A DNA stretch of 64,000 nt, taken from Sipunculus nudus. Its lineage: Eukaryota; Annelida; Sipuncula; Golfingiida; Sipunculidae. The first letter of the stretch is position 1. Every line of letters begins with the position of its first letter. A program made the translations under genes and the position numbers. Location: assembly GCA_026874595.1 (NCBI GenBank), contig CM049306.1:13165019-13229018 (forward strand). The letters are read 5' to 3'. Shown piece after piece: positions 1 through 11,834 of this stretch. Below the pieces are notes generated by a model. The model searched no databases, had not been told where the DNA came from, and worked only from the letters and a program-made list of their open reading frames with translations.

Positions 1-32
<32 letters not shown>

Positions 33-996
33 ACATGGCTTATCGTTCGTCCATTCGAAAAGCAGATTTGCATCACCAGAACACTTGTCCAAGTCGTTTG
101 CCTGAGTACCTCTGCAGGAATTTGCATGGATAGTTGATTTTGATACATTAATTTCTAGTGAACAGGACATGTATCAAACAGGGCCCTGAATATAAGTAAA
201 TGTGGGCCTATGTTATTAACTGGTGCATGACACCGTCACATCACCGCGAGCACATCCTGTCAAGTGTACATTATAGATGAGATCAAAACGTAGTCATTAA
301 AGGTCCATGGAACGTGTACCTAATGTGTAGGGAGGTCACCGTTAACCGAGTTAACTGTCACATGTTTACATGTTAATTTTACTCTGTTTAGGTTACACCT
401 ATAATGAGTATAATAATGCTTGATTCCATACTATTTCAAAATCAGGTAAGCATAAGTGGAACATACCACGAAAGATATGCTGGGACCATTAAGGTTTACA
501 GCTACCTGTTAACAGACTTGTCTTTTATGATCACGCATGCATGCATGACCAAATGATCGTTGTTATTAGGTTTTAAGTGATTTCTATATATAATTTCTAT
601 ATATAGTTTTATGAGTGCCTCTGTCAGGTAGCCGTGAGTACACGACTTAATGGCATATTTAATTAGGCTAGTAAGCCTAACGCTGGTCGTTGACCCTGTA
701 ATGTCAGAGGGCCTAAAATACTACTCTGTAAGGTTGCCTTTATGGTTGTGCGGTACATGAAGTGCATCGTATTTCGATCATACCGAAACCAGGATGAACT
801 CAATATTTACAAATCTTAATTAATGCTATTATTGAATTAAAAATTTAATTTATAACAATTTTGCTTCTGTGCAGTGCTTCTAAGACCTGTGTTGCGATCT
901 TAAACACGTGCACGTCCTAAACCTGAATGAATATTCAGATTGACCGTCTTCGAACCTTTCATGCTGACAAAGATTGAAGCGGGCATGTTGAACATT
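1..996. other. AT-rich intergenic DNA, no gene seen
   Basis: The stretch opens with a (TA)n run at 1-29. The rest is AT-rich DNA without an ORF, RNA gene or recognisable mobile element. Several stop codons lie in every frame. Confidence 0.6.
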
Positions 997-1096
997 GTTT
1001 ATTTCTTTGGTGGTATATGTAGGATGATGATGATAAACATTTTTACTTCTTTGGTGGTTTATATAGGATGATAATGAACTCTGATTAAATCTTATG

Positions 1097-1133
<37 letters not shown>

Positions 1134-1530
1134 TATGATTAACATTGTTTACTTCTTTGGTGGTATATATAGGATGATGATGAACTTTGTTTACCTATTA
1201 GGTAATATATATGTAGGATGATGATGAACAGATGTTACTTCTTTGGTGGTATACATAGGATGATGATGAACATTTTTTACTTCTATGGTGGTATAAATAG
1301 GAGGAGGATGCATATATTTTACTTCTTTGGTGGTATACATAGGATAATGATGAATATAATTTACTCCTTTGGTGGTAAAAATTGGATGATGATGAATATA
1401 ATTTACTTCTTTGGTGGTAAAAATAGGAGGATGATGAACATTTTTTACTTCGTTTGTGGTACACGTAGGATGATGATGAATATTTATTCCTCTTTTGGTG
1501 GTATAGGTAGGATGCCTGTGTATTAGGATG
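997..1530 (+). repeat. 41-42 bp minisatellite with embedded (AT)n
   Basis: About a dozen imperfect copies of a unit built on ttctttggtggta and aggatgatgatgaac follow each other at 41-42 bp spacing, with some irregular spacers. An (AT)n run at about 1102-1129 interrupts the array. Because 42 is divisible by three, both strands show repetitive open frames of about 100 codons. These are a by-product of the period and are not good gene candidates. Confidence 0.85.
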
Positions 1531-1539
1531 AAACATATT

Positions 1540-3120
1540 TTCATTACTGTTATTGCCTTGGTTTTTAAAATAGATATATCCCTTGTAAAACTAAACAAGT
1601 AGTACCACAGAATGACCTTTTAACTGTCCTAAGCAGCAGTTATCAACAAATTATCCTTCAAAAGCCCTCGGTCTGCGCAGATAAAGATAATGCAAATACT
1701 ATTTCATGGGTTATTCAGGAATTATAATAAGATGTTAAGAAAAATATAAAAAAAACTTTTGGTATATATATATACATATATATATATACACGGGTTAATT
1801 TATGATAAAAATAGCCGAACCTAAAAAAAATGGTTACAAAAGGTTTTTCAATGGTTTTAACATAATAAAAATCTAAGAAAATCGGACTTCCGGTAGGCTG
1901 TTTTTTTCAACATGGTGTCCAAGATGGCCGCAAAGACCTTAGAATGGCCTTAAAACATTTATTTTACATGCTAGACTTATAATTTTTGCGTCTATTGGGG
2001 TCAAGCAAAACAACGATACCAATTAAAATATTTTTATGTTGCTAGGTAACCTGTAAATCCAAAATGGGGGTCAAAATGACCCGATATTTCTCAGTTTACC
2101 GTAGTTATCTAACATTTGTTTGTCGTTATAGCAACATGTGTCACAATGAGGGGAAAAATAGATCCGGCAAATAACATAAACCTTTATTATCATAGGTGGT
2201 GCTTCTATTCATTCAATTCTCGTGCGGGGCGGCATGTAGCTATACATGTGGCTGACGTTTTTTTTTTCAGATGGGACCGGCTATTACAGAATAGCCGTAT
2301 AAGAATCGCAGTGATTTCCAATCGTCGCATTGTCTTTAACGTTTTGTCACACAGGAGAGTGCTTTATAAATAAGTAAAAAATCCGTTTTACCGGATTAAA
2401 ATATTTATTACCACAGTTACAAATAATTCCCGTTCTTTGCGATCATAACTTACATGATGTGTACATAATTATAAGTAGTTATAAATAATAAAACCTTAAA
2501 AAGTAAATTCAGACAATTTTTGTGAAAATCAGTGCGGGCGCGCGATTGTTGTTTTTTTTTTTTTTTTTTTTTTTACCTTCTTTTATAGGTTTTCGATAGA
2601 ATTTCATATATATATAATGATAATAATATAGGCCTACATATATATCCAATTTTCATTAAAATTTTATTATTTATTTTCTTCAAAGAAATGACCAAGCGGC
2701 TTGAGCTTCAAATCAATTAATTTCTAATGAAAATAAAAATATAAACAGGCCTATTTGATGGTGGTGTCAAACGTGATGCTTGTGTTTATTTGTAATAATA
2801 TAATAAGAAGAAGAAGAAAAAGAAGAGGACGGAGTATAACTTATTCATTGCATTAAGATAGCAGTCATATAAATTTTAATATAATCATGATATATATTTA
2901 ACCTTCATGCACATGTGCTTCGGAAAGGCAGAGCAGAAAGCCATGACGGCAAAACGGAGGAAAATCGCATGATCATATGCCTAGAGCTGTGATATCTCAC
3001 CTCACCCGGATCAAAGCCGGAACACAGCGGCATTAATAAATGACAACACAGCCTTTACCACTCAGCCTCTATAAACTATAAACTGTCAATTTGTTATATA
3101 AGTACAGAGTCTTTATTGAA
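1540..3120. other. Non-coding AT-rich stretch
   Basis: Contains short TA runs (about 1765-1790), a T tract at about 2551-2573 and a purine-rich aagaagaagaag patch near 2810. The longest open frame is about 85 codons at 2116-2373. It has no recognisable domain and no splice support. No RNA gene was seen. Confidence 0.55.
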
Positions 3121-4200
3121 GATCAGTCTACACCACTGTTTGGTGAATAATATCCCGGAAACATGGCAACGTGTTTTCTAACGTTACTTCCATGTATACC
3201 AGCGCGTCACTCACCCGGCCCCGAATGGTTAAACAAAATGTAACGAAATGCTGTTTCTCACTCCCTCCGTGCGGTTTGTAGAAAAGTACATAGGCCTACG
3301 GCGGCCTTCATGACGTAATCGAACAAGCTTTATAAAATAAAACTCTGTAGACACTAAACAGTTACATAAGTACTTTCATTTAGAGCTAAACAGAAATTAT
3401 CCAATGACAGCTTGTGCCACTCTCTGATATACAATGTCCCGAAAACATGGTTACGTGTTACAACTTACCTATTTTCTTGTACAAGCGCATCACTCGTCTG
3501 GCCAGGAATGTTTAAAAAAAGTACCGTAACAAAATGCTGGTTCTTATTCCGTGTTGATTGTTTGAAGTAATCAAATAAGCTTTAAACAATTTAAAACTGA
3601 CCCTTCTTTGGCACTTAAATAAAACAACTATTCTGCAAAATTTATCCAAGGATAGCCTACGCCACAGTCTGATATAGGCCTACAATACCCCGATGACATG
3701 ATTATATATGTTAAAGATCAGCCAATGTCTTTGTTTTGAGGGTCCAATTAACCTAATGGTACTTCTGAAACTGAAAATTTAATGTGTCATATGTTATATT
3801 GCATTTAAATCAGAAAACTACTGTGCACAATTTATCCAAGGACAGCCTACACCACTGTCTGATATAGGCCAACAATACCAGGGCTGACATGATCATGTAT
3901 GTTAAAGATCAGCCAATGTGTTTGTCATGAGGGTCTAATTATTTAATGGTATTTATGTAGGCCTAACTGAATATATAATGTGTCATTTGTTCTACTGCAT
4001 TTAAATAAGATAAATATTCTGCACAATTCATCCGAGGACAGCCTACGCCACTGTCTGATATAGGCCTACAACACCCCAGTTACATCATTATATATTCAAG
4101 ATCAGCCAATGTCTTTGTTGAGAGGGTCCAATTACGTAATGGTATTTATGTAACTGAATATTTAATGTAGGCCTATCATTTGTTCTTCTGGATAAAATTA
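3121..4200 (+). repeat. Diverged tandem repeat, about 190-275 bp units
   Basis: A module containing cagcctacgccactgtctg, a following cccgaaaacatg-like or cccgatgacatg-like segment and atcagccaatg recurs near 3123, 3397, 3649, 3838 and 4034. The last three units are shorter (about 188-197 bp) and closely alike. The first two are longer and more diverged. The array ends immediately before the CxxC/PIN-like pseudogene and may be its flanking or terminal sequence. Confidence 0.75.
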
Positions 4201-4274
4201 AGACAGTCACGTAGTTCAATAAAACATACCATAGTGTGCATCGATTCCTAAAGGCCTCAACTTTAGGTTCCAGT

Positions 4275-7200
4275 ATGAGTTCAAGTAGCGGCAACCCGGA
4301 TCTTTGTCCCATCTGCAAAGAGACATTGGATGATGGAGCTGAAGTATTTCGGTTAAGACAAAAGGGCGCTGATGGAATTAACCAGGCAAGTGATCCGAGA
4401 GGAGATAGCATTATTGTCGCGGCTGGCACTAAAATGCATACTAAATGCCGTATATAAGCGGTACACTAACCCGCTTGACATAAAATGTCAACTAAGCAAA
4501 AAACTCCAGTTCGGTATAGAGAAGTGTCAGGGTATCATTAGGTCCCTTCAAAGGCAAAAGTGATTGTCTGTTTTGTGGTAGTACTATTAGTCCAGGAACT
4601 TTTGACTATAGTCAGGTAAAGACTGATATCTTTACAAAAAAAATGGAATGCTACGATGATCTGCATGCTGCAGGCTGTTTACTATATCGCTACTCGTGTA
4701 GTGGAAATTTCCGGTGATACACAATTCCAGTTTCAAAGTAGCCCTGAAGTTAAGCGCAAAAAATCAGGACGACCCAAGGATCAAGATCAGGAGCAAGCGT
4801 TTTCCAAACTATGTTCATACCTTGAGATGACTGAAGAAAAACTTACTCTCTCAGACCTTAGCGCTGAAACAAAATATTTCCACTCGTAAGATTCTACTTC
4901 ATATTGTAATGTTTATCTCAAAGACAAGCTGAAAGAACGATATGGGGATTCTATATATATCACAGAAGGTAAAGGTCTTCATAAAATTGTGACTATAACA
5001 GAAAAACACATCTCAGATCCTTCGGTAATACTTAAAACAAACGCACAGAGAGTATGATGAAGAATCTGAAAAACGAGCGATAATTGAAACAGCGGCAAGG
5101 TTGATAAAATGTTACATAAAAACAAATGTTCAGTCTGTCACCGATCATTATCCAAGTACCGAAATGTTGAAACTGGATTCAACTCTAACCTACATTCTTA
5201 CAACACTTCGCACCTTGTTGAATAAACCGTTTGTGGATAAAGACAACCGACGTAAAGTCGCAAGCATTGGACGAGCAATAATTCAAGCAGTTTAGCCACA
5301 AACTGTTCTCACACCTTTGCAGATTGGTCTTGATGTTCAAATACATCACCTGTATCGCTCGAAGTTCATTGTTGATACACTGAGTGAGATGGGGTTTTGT
5401 TCATCCTAAGGGGAAGTCCTGCGATTTGAAAAGAATACTGCCGAATGTGTTTATCCTGACATCTTAGGCGAGGCCGTTGACCCACTTGACACGACCGTGC
5501 TTTTCGCCGCTGACAATGTTGACCATAATATTTACCATTGATGAAAAGGAACATTTCATGGAATGGGCATGATTATTTTACGTGACACCAAGCCGGAATA
5601 CATGTCGTGTTACTACCAGACGAAATACTGCAGATCTAAACATCTCCGATAATATCAAAGTTGACATCGTACAACTTCGCTTCGCCATGCACGCTTGTCG
5701 CAATTTGAAATTTCAAAGCCTGCCTAAACTAATGGCCTGTAAAAAAAGGGATAGACATCTTATGGGAGCTCTCATTCAGTTTCAGAGATGCAACCCCCAA
5801 CTGGCCTGGGATGATGCACAGTATTCATCAAGGGAATAAACACCCTGGGCAGTCGTCTGTTATATTTCTGCCCATGATAGACATGTATTCTGGGGACAAA
5901 ACTTGTGTTCTATCTACGTTGGAGTACCTCAGCAGTTTGGCAATTAAACTTCATGTTTCACCAGTCATAACATTCGACCACCCTCTATATTGTAAGGCTG
6001 CTGAGATCATAGTTAATGCATCACAGAACAGCCTCCTAAAAAAGGATCGTTTTGCTTCTAGGTGGTTTCCACATATTCATGAATTTGCTTGGAGCAATTG
6101 GCCGCTAATGCAAGGTTCAGGACTTAGCAAAATCATTGAGACCGTCTATGGCAAAGATGCCGTCATGCATATGATGACAGGAAAATCAGTCCAAAGATCA
6201 TTCCGTGGGCATCTGCTGGTGGACAAATGTCTTAACCACATGATAGTCACACCCATGAAGGAAGAGGCTTCCAATTCTGGATCACTGGTAGATCAATCAG
6301 AAGATATGTACTCAAAGTTATTGAGAGGTAAGACGAATTTGGAGAGTGTAATAACTTCTTAGCAGATCTCTAAAATTAGACTAAAAATTGACAAACGGAA
6401 GACTAAACTTCAAGCAAGGTCAAAAACTAGTCATTTGTGGATAAATTATCAAAAGATGTTGAAGGTTGCCAGAGAGCTGATCACGGCAGAACGCACGGGA
6501 TCTCGGCCAATGCACTTATAATACTGACTGCCTACCGATTTTTGCTGCTGCTAGGCACCACATATATTTTAGACCTGCCTATGTCTATGTCCAAGAAATG
6601 GGTGAGCTTGAGACAAAAAATCCAGATGTATTCAACAAATTCTTAAACGGATTCCATGTAATACGTCGTAGTCACCAATTCGGGGCCGGGCTTAGCTCTG
6701 ACCTGGTAATAGAACAGACCTTGATGAGAACACTCAAGAGAAGTTGTGGTTTAACCCACGGAAGCGGGATGAATGAAGATCAGAGGTCATTGTGGACAAT
6801 GTCGATGCCTGTAACATCCTAGTACAACAGTGCTATGCAATTCACATCCTCATTCAAACGGACAGACAAGGTCAAAACGCTTGCAGATATGTCTACAGTC
6901 AAGGTTGTTCATGGGTAGAGCATTGACTTTGCCCTCTTGTTCCAACGGTTTCTGGTTGTGTCAAAAGCTGGGTGTCTTTAATTGCAAGAAGTTATGAGCT
7001 CAGTCCCTTCCCTCCAGCCCTTTTTTGAAGGGAACAATGTTTTTCAAAAGGCAGATAAGCCCCAATTAGCTAATGCTATAATCGACCATGCAGGAAAGGT
7101 GTCAGCAGAGCCATTACAGACTCTGCTCCCAGAACCAAACACTTTGTCCTTGACGGTGGATCCTTGCTACATCGTTTATCTTGGAAGAAGGGTGGAATAG

Positions 7201-8263
7201 CGCAGTCATATGCCGACTTCATCATTCAACAGTATGGTTCGGCAACTGTGGTCTTTGACGGCTATGGTGGGGACTACCGAACAAGGACAATACACACCAG
7301 CGGCGTGGGCAGAATAATCACCCAGTAGTGAATTTTAATGTAGACAGAGTTTTTCAGACAAAAAGGAGGAGTTTTTGTCAAGATATTGTAACAAACAAGG
7401 AATTATTAATCTCATAGGTAATGAACTGAAGAAAAATGAATTTAGGGTAATCAATGTCCTGGGGATGCAGACGTACATATTGTCATAGCTGCTGTTGCAT
7501 CCTCTGAACACCGATCCACCACTCTGATAGGAGAAGACACTGATATTTTGGTGCTGCTCCTCAATTATGGTCTAACTAACAGTAAGGGATTATATTTTCG
7601 TCCGGACAGCACAGCCAGGGCTGCACATGCATACAACATCAGCCAGTTAATTGCAGTCATGGGCAAGGACCTATGCTCACAGCTACTATTCATTCACCCC
7701 TTAATTGGTTGTGAATCGACCTCCCAGATTTTTGGTATTGGTAAGAAGTCAGCCTTTCAAAAGCTTGTGAATGGCAATTCTACCATCAAATCCTCCACTA
7801 CAGCATTCATTCTCCCGAATCAGCCAAAGGAGATAATACAGTACCTTGGCACAAAGTCAAAGGAAGTCGTGTTTGTGCAGAATCCTTGCCATCAATGCGC
7901 TACAACATGTTCATAAAGAAAGCAGCATCTGCAAAATCATTCGTGATGCCTGAGCGTCTTCGTCCTACTGCATCCTCCACTCAATTTCATTCTCTTATGA
8001 CCTACTACATGATCATGGCGTGGACTGGGAACGAAGGTGACTTGAATGTCACAGACTGGGGCTGGAAGCTGGTCGACAGAAAGTTCGTTCGTGTAATGTC
8101 ACAGATGGACGCTGCTCCTGACAATTTCCTAAAGATGATTCATTGCAACTGTTCAACTGCATGTTCAACAGCTCGCTGTAGCTGTAGAGGTTACGGACTA
8201 CCATGCCATGCCGTGTCAGCCGGACAGATGTGGCAACCCATATAACAGGAGTTGTTTAAAAAC
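4275..8263 (+). pseudogene. Decayed copy of a large CxxC / PIN-like / Cys-rich invertebrate gene family
   Basis: About 4 kb of intronless, frame-broken coding sequence. The chosen start is the ATG before NPDLCPICKETLDDG. It reads on through MHTKCR and RYTNP, then DCLFCGSTI and DLHAAG (a second CxxC module), then KKSGRPKDQDQEQAF. From 5101 come VTDHYPS, NRRKVASIGRAIIQA and ADNVDHNIYH. From 5811 come SVIFLPMIDM, SPVITFDHPLYCKA and MMTGKSVQRSFRGHLLVD. Then follow FHVIRRSHQFGAGLSSDLVIE, TVVFDGYGG, LIGEDTDILVLLLNYG and IHPLIGCESTSQIFGIGKK. The end is IHCNCSTACSTARCSCRGYG with more cysteines in a shifted frame (CQPDRCGNPYNRSC). The acidic GEDTD motif resembles PIN/FEN-type nuclease active sites; that is inference. 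At least eight frame changes or stops make it non-functional. I recognise the layout from multi-copy uncharacterised proteins of marine invertebrates. Whether the family is a transposon or a dispersed gene family cannot be decided here. Confidence 0.75.
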
Positions 8264-8295
8264 CAACATTTTCCTCAAGTGTGAACGGACATTTA

Positions 8296-8755
8296 AGCCA
8301 GCAATTCACCTACATTTTCTTTAGACTTTTTTTGTGATTTCTGGCTCGCTCTCGGTACATATTAATAAACTCTACGCAATTCCTGTTAAGAAAAGTTCTT
8401 ATAACAGACGTATTACCTTGTTTATCTTCAAGTTGTTCGTAAACACAGCAATGTTGGCAAACGGGAAGAAACATGTTACCTAAGGTGGTTGGTTGCATCT
8501 GTGCGAACGTTAAAAGGTCACTATTTGCAAAACGCCCTTTGCAAACCTCTGGTGTATACGTCTGACTTGCTGCCAGTGTCCTTGTTGAATGTGTTTGGAT
8601 TATTTTTGCGGGTCCCCCACAAGTTATAAACACATGGATATGAACAAACTGATAGTTTGTGTGCGTTGGTATCGGCGATTTCTGGCCTATTTTTTATGAA
8701 AGACGCAGGGGATTATATTTAGCTAATATACTCAGATTTCGGAACAGGCCCTATA
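8296..8755 (+). mobile_element. MITE-like repeat, diverged copy
   Basis: Clearly similar to the better-preserved element at 48485-48948. Shared blocks include gtaaacacagcaatgttg, acctaaggt, a ctgacttgctgcca segment, ttgttgaa, and a gggtcccccaca / gggcccccaca segment. The terminal inverted repeats are eroded in this copy. It lies directly 3' of the CxxC/PIN-like pseudogene. Confidence 0.65.
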
Positions 8756-8759
8756 AAGC

Positions 8760-9860
8760 CGGTGTATGTTTGTCTAAAATATATGGAAATACCTAGGCAC
8801 GCGGCAATGGCATACTCACGTTATCAGCTACCAACAATGTCGACTGCCTAGACCTTTGACATTCTAGACCTTACGCAACCGACAATCTGATAAACTCATG
8901 TACTACAATCACTTGTAGAACTGTTATAACAAGCACTTGTATTGTCTAGTTATGTACATTTTTTTTTATATGCCATGGTGTTTGTCATTTACAGTGATGA
9001 TATTGAATACCTTTTCAGCATCTTTAGTTATGCTCATTTATACTATGAAATATATTAATGATTATTAATCTTATTAATGGACAATATTTATATAATGTTA
9101 ATTTATTTAATTATATATATAATATATATATATATATCCATATATAAATTACGTGATTCTTGATATTTCATTATTATAACTGATATTTTCATAATATCAG
9201 GAATGATTGGATCTTGTAATGTAACACATTGAGGTACATTTAAGCTTTAATGCAGCCCCTTAAATTTTATAACTTGTAGGCTTAAATATTTTGTAAAATT
9301 GATGTAATCTACCCATATTCCTAAACTGACTAAAGTTTCTTATCACATTCCAGTTTTGACACCGAAAAGTAGATATTGACAGACTAAGAACAATTGTCAC
9401 ATCTGACCAATGAAAAAGCTGTCTTATACATTGGAATAACAAATTCACTCCAAAAGCCAAGGTACTAAAGTCTTTGGTTTTGTTCTGTCATAAATGGCTG
9501 CTTAGAAACTGTGCCAAAGAGAACTTCAACTGGGAAAACAGTGAAGATAACAAGTTAGAAGCAAAACTCCTTTTCCAATCATGTAAAATGACTTATTAAT
9601 ATGCAATGAATGACATTTTAGTACTATATTCCAAATGATATTGGTATGATATGATAATTGCTTCAGTAACATATATGCTAAACCTGATACAGTCTTGTAT
9701 TTTACTTTTTTGCCCATTACAAGACTAAATGTATGAATTTTATGAAAATATTGTTCATTATGATTTCAAAATACCAATGAACAGATCGAATTAAAGCTTC
9801 TGAAAGAACCAAGATCTTCAGTGTGAGAAATATCTCTGTATTACTGACGGACACCTTAAT
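8760..9860. other. Non-coding stretch
   Basis: AT-rich DNA with TA runs near 9110-9140. Two minus-strand open frames of 63-66 codons (9260-9460 and 9526-9717) have no domain or codon-use signal. No RNA gene seen. Confidence 0.5.
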
Positions 9861-9865
9861 AAACT

Positions 9866-10635
9866 AGGGACCCATGGGTCCCGACGCTCAGCTGAATTTG
9901 TCTATATAACAATATTTTTATAAGCTTTTTCAAATGGTGGTCCTGTTGACTCTTGAACTTGTGACCTAAAAATCAATAGGACTCTTTTCCTAATAGAAGG
10001 GGAGCCAAATGTGATAGATGGAAGGTTTGGGATGAAAGGTTGGCTTCAATTGTATCCAGAAGATTGTAACAGAAGAGTCCTTTGACCTTGTGCTTTGACC
10101 TTTTGACCTCAAATAAATAGTGTTCTTCCCTTATTGGTAGGTAACTATATGAATGATAGAAGAATTGGGATGAAAAGTTTGACATTAAATGCATTTAAAT
10201 CTTTATAAAGAAGGTGACTGTGACCTTGACCTCTGACCTTGTGAACACAAGTTCTACAGGTTTCTTCCCTTTAATCAGGTAAGGAGTTTCTGAAAGATGG
10301 AAAGTATGGCATTAAACGTTTGGCTAGTACTTCAAAATATAAAGGGTTAACAAATTTCCTAAATTTCCACTGGTTTGACCTTAAAGTTTACGGTCAAAGT
10401 CACCAGTTTCTGAACTACTCTAAGAACATGACTGAAACATTAGGTGTACAAATTTGATGAAAAAATATGCAGTACTTTAAAAGTTATGAGGTTCATGATC
10501 AATAAGCACACCAGGTTTCTGGCCACTAGATGAAACCACATTTAAGAAACAAATATCATTAATGTAATTTGTCAGAAAATGTGTTAAAAATAAAAAAAAT
10601 TATGTAGTTGGCGCCACCAGTCTCCGGGAACTGAT
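9866..10635 (-). repeat. Dispersed-repeat remnants, minus strand
   Basis: At 9869-9898 is the reverse complement of the family-1 3' end: a perfect 16 bp palindrome gggacccatgggtccc followed by the complement of TCAGCTGAGC. Rightward come three diverged units of about 140-150 bp rich in gaccttgacct/aggtcaaaggtca-type sequence. At 10607-10632 is the inverse of the ggagactggtggcgcca core of the Helitron-like families. This looks like nested remnants, all on the minus strand. Confidence 0.6.
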
Positions 10636-11165
10636 TAAACTAGCCATGATCAATATATATATATTGATTTTTCCACCTTTATTTTCTGTGTCTGTATATT
10701 TCATCATATCTGTAATTAATCTCACTGAATCCCCTATAAACCTACCAGGAACAAAAGCATTTTGGTCTTCATTTATAAGTAATGATACCACCTTTTTTAA
10801 TCTGTTACTGATTATCTTACTTAAAATTTTCACATCCACGTTCATCAAACTAATTGGACGCCAGTTCTTAATTACCGGTTGTCCCTTCCAGGTTTTTCTA
10901 TTAGTGTAATGACTGCTTGTCTTTGGCTGGGTGTCATTTGTTTCATCTCCAAAGCAATAGTTATAACAATTTAGTAATTCAGTTCCAATATCAGCGAGGA
11001 AAAACACATAAAATTCTTTAGATAACCCGTCATTCCCAGGGGTTTTATTGTTTTTCATATCTTTTAATGCATCACGTATGTCATTTATTGTTTATTCTAA
11101 TTTCATTAAGTTATTATTATCTGTGGTTAATCTAGGTACTTCTACTTTTGACAGAAAGGTTTCTA
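10636..11165 (-). pseudogene. LINE reverse transcriptase fragment (fingers, before motif A)
   Basis: The minus strand encodes a non-LTR reverse transcriptase N-terminal region: TINDIRDALKDMKNNKTPG, then NDGLSKEFY, WRPISLMNVDVKILSKI and EDQNAFVPGRFIGDSV. An in-frame stop lies just upstream of TINDIRDAL. The sequence breaks off immediately before motif A. The family is L1/Tx1-like by the KNNKTPGNDGLSKEFY and NWRPISL signatures; the clade assignment is inference. The rest of the same domain lies at 11550-11805 (minus) and from 11835 (plus), so this copy is rearranged and dead. Confidence 0.8.
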
Positions 11166-11194
11166 TATTTTTTGCTAAATGTTTGTTTACTCTA

Positions 11195-11545
11195 GAGACC
11201 TAGAAACTTCTAACTGAAACCCAGGGAGGCCAATTAAAATCTCCTTGGAAATCTGAAATAAGGTCACTGCGACCTATATCCTCCGAGCCATGGGACTCGT
11301 TTGTGCACCCAAGAATAATTAATTCAAAATCTCCAATATCTTTATAATTAGTGCCTGATATGCCATGAATTTTGCTAAGTTATTGATCATGGACAGTTTC
11401 ATCAGCTGCTTAAGACTGCTGGTGCACCCTGTGTTATTTATAATTTTAACGATTTATTCTTCTATTTTTGAAACGGTCAAATGACAGCAATAGAGTCTGT
11501 TTCTCAGCTTTGTTTTCAACTAGTGTCCTGAAACCTTGTACATAT
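11195..11545 (+). repeat. Dispersed-repeat fragment inside the LINE
   Basis: Shares a series of blocks with the short family-1 copy at 55804-56378: tagacct, gggaggcc/gggaggtcc, aatctccttggaaa, tgaaat, ggtgcacc. It separates two parts of the LINE reverse transcriptase and probably inserted after the LINE did. Confidence 0.6.
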
Positions 11546-11549
11546 ATAT

Positions 11550-11805
11550 ATAACTAAAATTTCAATTACCAAAATAAACAAATAAGGAGCTAATTGATCA
11601 CCTTGTCTGGTACCCCGTTGTATTGGAAAATACCCAGTGGTTTTATCATTGAATATAACTTTCTAAGTTATGATGCATTAATTTAATCCAGTTTATTAAA
11701 GATTCTTCAAAGCCAACTTTCTCGAGGACAGCAAACGTAAATGAGTGATCCACAGAGTCAAAAGCACCTTAGAATTTTAGCCTGTAGGGTCCGTCAGAAT
11801 AGAAA
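11550..11805 (-). pseudogene. LINE reverse transcriptase fragment (motifs A and B)
   Basis: The minus strand reads GAFDSVDHSFTFAVLEKVG, containing the catalytic motif A aspartate, followed by ESLINWIKLMHHN. After a short frame break comes IQRGTRQGDQLAPYLFILV, the RT motif B. This is the direct protein-level continuation of the fragment at 10636-11165, yet it lies on the wrong side of it for a simple inversion. Confidence 0.8.
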
Positions 11806-11834
11806 TTTATATGGTATTAATGTCGGGGGGTACA

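Noticed and set aside
1191..1598. Overlapping repetitive open frames of 102-135 codons on both strands
   Set aside because: They result from a 42 bp minisatellite whose period is a multiple of three; the protein is only the repeat unit translated.
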